The position numbers were made by a program, and so were the translations under genes. DNA of 26,954 nucleotides, taken from positions 1-26,954 of the forward strand of contig JBKBUN010000021.1 of the NCBI GenBank assembly GCA_046289925.1, in the 5' to 3' direction. Below are positions 24,086-26,954 of this stretch, in pieces. Below the pieces are notes generated by a model. That model was not told the origin of the DNA. It searched no databases and saw nothing but the letters and a program-made list of their open reading frames with translations. How positions within the stretch are numbered: the stretch's first letter is position 1; each line of letters begins with the position of its first letter. The DNA is from Acidovorax_G sp046289925 (GTDB taxonomy: Bacteria > Pseudomonadota > Gammaproteobacteria > Burkholderiales > Burkholderiaceae_C).

Positions 24086-24859
24086 ATGCGCAACGATTCT
24101 GTGGTGGTGGTCCAGTCGCGGGACAACCCCCTTGTCAAAGACCTTCGCCGCCTGGCCCAGGACAGCACGGCCTACCGCAAGCAAGGGCGCATTTGGGTTG
24201 AGGGCGACCATCTGTGCCGTGCGGCGCTGGAACGAGGCTGGGAACCAGCCATTGCCGTTTTTGCTGAGTCGCTCTGGCCTGCTGTGCCACCCGAGTGGGC
24301 GCGCGCGCGTCGTGTAGTGGTGGTCTCCGACGCGCTGTTCCGGGAGCTGAGCGGGCTGGAATCCCCCGCCCGCATGGGCTATGTGCTGGATCTGCCGGCA
24401 TCCCCCGCTCTGTTGGTAGACGCTCCGACGTTGGTGCTCGACCGGGTTCAAGATGCGGGCAATGTGGGTTCCATGCTGCGCAGTGCCGCGGCCTTTGGAT
24501 TTCGGCAGGTGGCAGCGCTGCGGGGCACCGCGGCACTGTGGTCGCCCAAGGTGCTTAGGGCGGGCATGGGGGCACACTTCGGCCTGGTGCTTCTGGAGTC
24601 GCTGACGGTCGAGGCCTTGCAGGTGTTGCGGGTGCCGCTGCTTGTCACCAGTTCCCATGAGGGTGATTGGGTCCATACCGCGCAACTGCCATGGCCCTGT
24701 GCCTGGGTGATGGGGCATGAGGGGCAGGGCGTGTCGCACGCGCTGATGCAGCGCGCCCAGCAGCGAATTCGCATCGCGCAGCCCGGTGGCGAGGAGTCGC
24801 TCAACGTGGCCGCTGCGGCCGCCATTTGTCTGTACGCGAGCGTGGCCAGCCGCACCTGA
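24086..24859 (+). CDS. TrmH/SpoU-family RNA 2'-O-methyltransferase
   Basis: The product is a SPOUT methyltransferase that methylates a ribose 2'-OH in rRNA or tRNA with S-adenosylmethionine; the target nucleotide cannot be read from the sequence. The 257-residue product has an N-terminal substrate-binding domain (about 1-110) and the three knot motifs: DAGNVGSMLRSAAAFG at 123-138, WVMGHEGQGVS at 207-217, and IRIAQPGGEESLNVAAAAAI at 228-247. ATG 24086 is preferred because GAGG lies 9 bases upstream; ATG 24071, inside rnhB, is the alternative. It is the last gene of the long plus-strand block. Confidence 0.92.
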   Translation: MRNDSVVVVQSRDNPLVKDLRRLAQDSTAYRKQGRIWVEGDHLCRAALERGWEPAIAVFAESLWPAVPPEWARARRVVVVSDALFRELSGLESPARMGYVLDLPASPALLVDAPTLVLDRVQDAGNVGSMLRSAAAFGFRQVAALRGTAALWSPKVLRAGMGAHFGLVLLESLTVEALQVLRVPLLVTSSHEGDWVHTAQLPWPCAWVMGHEGQGVSHALMQRAQQRIRIAQPGGEESLNVAAAAAICLYASVASRT

Positions 24860-24967
24860 GATCGCGGTGGCCATTGGCCGGGGCGCTGTCGGCGGGGGCG
24901 TCTATGCGTGGGTGGCGCATCGCCATGCAAACGGCGCATGATGCAGGAGATCGGGGCGCTCGCGCGT

Positions 24968-24973
24968 TATAAT
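24968..24973 (+). promoter_or_regulatory. -10 box of the carAB promoter
   Basis: A perfect TATAAT follows GCGCGT. No convincing -35 is found at 17 bp. Initiation would fall near 24980, at GGGGGCTTTTC, giving a leader of about 125 bases before carA. The 245-bp gap after the methyltransferase gene and this box indicate that carAB is a separate transcription unit. Confidence 0.6.
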
Positions 24974-25104
24974 CGGGGGCTTTTCTCGCAACAGCGTCGC
25001 CCGACCGCACACCTAAGCTACCCACTTTCTGAGAGAGCAGCCGCCGACACTTCCTTGCGAGCGGCCAGTAAGCGCCGGGCGACCGTAACCATCCGGAGAA
25101 CCCA

Positions 25105-26268
25105 GTGCTTTTGTCTCTACAGGGAAGCTTCCCTCCCGCCATCCTGGCGCTCGCAGACGGCACGGTCTTTATCGGCAACTCGATCGGTGCCGCCGGCACC
25201 ACGGTGGGTGAGGTGGTGTTCAACACTGCCATCACCGGCTACCAGGAAATCCTCACCGACCCCAGTTACTGCCAGCAGATCGTGACGCTCACGTATCCGC
25301 ACATTGGCAACTACGGGATCAATCCTGAAGACATCGAAGCCGACAAGGTCCACGCCGCGGGCTTGATCATCAAAGACCTGCCTCTGCTGGCCAGCAACTT
25401 CCGATCCACCGAAACGCTGGCGCAGTACCTTTTACGCGAGAACACGGTCGCGATTGCCGGCATTGACACCCGCAAGCTGACCCGCCTGCTGCGCGACAAG
25501 GGTGCGCAAAACGGTGCGATTGTCGGGCTGGGCCGCGGCGAGGCGGTGACCCAGCAGCGGATTGACCACGCCCTGGCGGCTGCCAAGGCCGCGCCGAGCA
25601 TGAAGGGTCTGGACCTTGCCCAGGTCGTGACGACCCCCACCGCTTACACATGGGGTCAAACCGAGTGGAGGCTAGGCGAGGGCTATGGAATGCAGACGTC
25701 GCCGCGCTTTCATGTGGTGGCTTACGACTTTGGCGTGAAAAAGAACATTCTGCGCATGCTGGCAGAGCGCGGTTGCAAGCTCACCGTGGTGCCCGCCAAG
25801 ACGCCCGCTGCGGAGGTGCTGGCAATGAACCCCGACGGAGTGTTCCTGTCCAACGGGCCTGGTGATCCGGCCCCTTGCGATTACGCCATTGAGGCCGCCC
25901 GCCAGATCATCGACGCAGGCGTGCCCACGTTCGGAATTTGTCTGGGCCACCAGATCATGGCCCTGGCCAGCGGAGCCAAGACCTTCAAGATGAACAACAG
26001 CCACCACGGTGCCAACCATCCGGTCAAGGATCTGGACAGCGGTCGGGTGAGCATCACCAGTCAGAACCACGGTTTTGCCGTGGACATGGCCACGCTTCCG
26101 GCACACCTGCGTGCCACGCACATCAGCCTTTTTGACGGCACGCTGCAAGGCTTGGCCCGCACCGACAAACCCGCGTTTTGTTTCCAGGGCCATCCGGAGG
26201 CATCGCCCGGGCCGCACGACATCGCGTACCTGTTTGACCGCTTCACGGCGCTGATGGAGAAGAAGTAA
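25105..26268 (+). CDS. carA: Carbamoyl-phosphate synthase small (glutaminase) subunit
   Basis: CarA hydrolyses glutamine and channels ammonia to CarB for carbamoyl phosphate, the precursor of arginine and pyrimidines. The 387-residue product has the N-terminal CPSase domain (GEVVFNTAITGYQEILTDPS) and a class I glutamine amidotransferase domain. Nucleophile Cys279 lies in FGICLGHQ, and His363 and Glu365 in GHPEASPGPHD. The GTG start at 25105 is fixed by GGAG 6 bases upstream and by the family N terminus (LLSLQGSFPPAILALADG). The TAA stop shares a base with the carB ATG (TAATG). Confidence 0.97.
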   Translation: MLLSLQGSFPPAILALADGTVFIGNSIGAAGTTVGEVVFNTAITGYQEILTDPSYCQQIVTLTYPHIGNYGINPEDIEADKVHAAGLIIKDLPLLASNFRSTETLAQYLLRENTVAIAGIDTRKLTRLLRDKGAQNGAIVGLGRGEAVTQQRIDHALAAAKAAPSMKGLDLAQVVTTPTAYTWGQTEWRLGEGYGMQTSPRFHVVAYDFGVKKNILRMLAERGCKLTVVPAKTPAAEVLAMNPDGVFLSNGPGDPAPCDYAIEAARQIIDAGVPTFGICLGHQIMALASGAKTFKMNNSHHGANHPVKDLDSGRVSITSQNHGFAVDMATLPAHLRATHISLFDGTLQGLARTDKPAFCFQGHPEASPGPHDIAYLFDRFTALMEKK

Positions 26269-26954
26269 TGCCAAAGCGCACAGATCTCAAATCGATCCTC
26301 ATCATCGGCGCCGGGCCGATCATCATCGGCCAGGCCTGCGAGTTTGACTACTCGGGCGTGCAAGCCTGCAAGGCCTTGCGCGAAGAAGGCTACAAGGTCA
26401 TCCTGATCAACAGCAATCCTGCCACGATCATGACCGACCCGGCCACGGCCGACGTCACCTATATCGAGCCTATTACCTGGCAGACGGTCGAGAAGATCAT
26501 CGCCAAAGAACGCCCTGACGCCATCCTGCCCACCATGGGGGGGCAGACTGCGTTGAACTGCGCGCTGGACCTGTGGCGCAACGGCGTGCTCGACAAGTAC
26601 AAGGTCGAGCTGATTGGCGCCACGCCCGAGGCCATCGACAAGGCTGAAGACCGCCTGAAGTTCAAGGACGCCATGACCAAAATCGGTCTGGGTTCCGCAC
26701 GATCGGGCATCGCGCACAGCATGGAAGAGGCCTGGGCGGTGCAAAAGTACGTGGGCTTTCCTACCGTGATCCGTCCGAGCTTTACCCTGGGCGGCACGGG
26801 CGGCGGCATTGCCTACAACCCGGAAGAGTTCGAGACCATCTGCAAGCGCGGGCTGGAAGCTTCTCCCACCAACGAACTGCTGATTGAAGAATCGCTGCTC
26901 GGCTGGAAGGAGTACGAGATGGAGGTGGTCCGCGACAAGGCGGACAACTGCATC
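26268..26954 (+). CDS. carB: Carbamoyl-phosphate synthase large subunit, 5' part
   Basis: CarB makes carbamoyl phosphate from bicarbonate, ATP and ammonia delivered by CarA. The first 229 codons are present and the gene continues beyond the window; the full family protein is about 1,070 residues. Visible features are the pre-ATP-grasp motif GAGPIIIGQACEFDYSG, NSNPATIMTDP, LPTMGGQTALNCAL, and the start of the first ATP-grasp domain (RPSFTLGGTGGGIA). The ATG overlaps the carA stop by one base, so the subunits are translationally coupled. Confidence 0.97.
   Translation, partial: MPKRTDLKSILIIGAGPIIIGQACEFDYSGVQACKALREEGYKVILINSNPATIMTDPATADVTYIEPITWQTVEKIIAKERPDAILPTMGGQTALNCALDLWRNGVLDKYKVELIGATPEAIDKAEDRLKFKDAMTKIGLGSARSGIAHSMEEAWAVQKYVGFPTVIRPSFTLGGTGGGIAYNPEEFETICKRGLEASPTNELLIEESLLGWKEYEMEVVRDKADNCI

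Overview
This window is chromosomal DNA of a betaproteobacterium, most likely of the family Comamonadaceae (Acidovorax or a near relative). The assignment rests on high G+C, on the gene order rpsB-tsf-pyrH-frr-uppS-cdsA-dxr-rseP-bamA-skp-lpxD-fabZ-lpxA-lpxB-rnhB, on protein features such as a 308-residue EF-Ts with TDAPMMECKKAL, and on short hairpin repeats of a type I associate with Comamonadaceae genomes. It was made without any database search.

Layout. Bases 1-555 hold two identical tRNA-Leu(CAG) genes on the minus strand, each with its own promoter and terminator. RNase R (rnr, plus strand) follows, with a TTG start inside the divergent tRNA promoter. Bases 3041-4908 hold a membrane-anchored alpha/beta hydrolase (minus) divergent from an AraC-type regulator (plus). 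Bases 4977-9392 hold three minus-strand genes: amidase, DadA-like FAD oxidoreductase, and the bifunctional NAD(P)H-hydrate repair enzyme. From 9400 to 24859 all genes are on the plus strand and tightly packed: translation and nucleotide genes (rpsB, tsf, pyrH, frr), lipid-carrier, phospholipid and isoprenoid synthesis (uppS, cdsA, dxr), envelope proteolysis and outer-membrane assembly (rseP, bamA, skp), lipid A synthesis (lpxD, fabZ, lpxA, lpxB), then rnhB and a TrmH/SpoU RNA methyltransferase. A separate promoter at about 24970 starts carA-carB; carB runs off the end of the window.

The genes work together as an envelope-building block. FabZ supplies the fatty acid elongation cycle whose hydroxyacyl-ACPs feed LpxA and LpxD. 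LpxB joins the two halves of lipid A. Skp and BamA deliver outer-membrane proteins. UppS supplies the undecaprenyl carrier, CdsA supplies CDP-diacylglycerol, and Dxr feeds the isoprenoid pathway that UppS draws on.

No new multi-gene system was found; the coding content is largely standard. The unusual part is the non-coding repeats. Three copies of a short hairpin repeat occur, at 2989, 8032 and 22958, and the third lies in frame inside lpxB. Two different MITE-like inverted-repeat elements occur at 6562-6741 and 11386-11546. Every non-coding element touches the stop codon of a neighbouring gene. There is no stretch above 300 bases without a gene. No CRISPR array, intact transposase gene, prophage or rRNA was seen.
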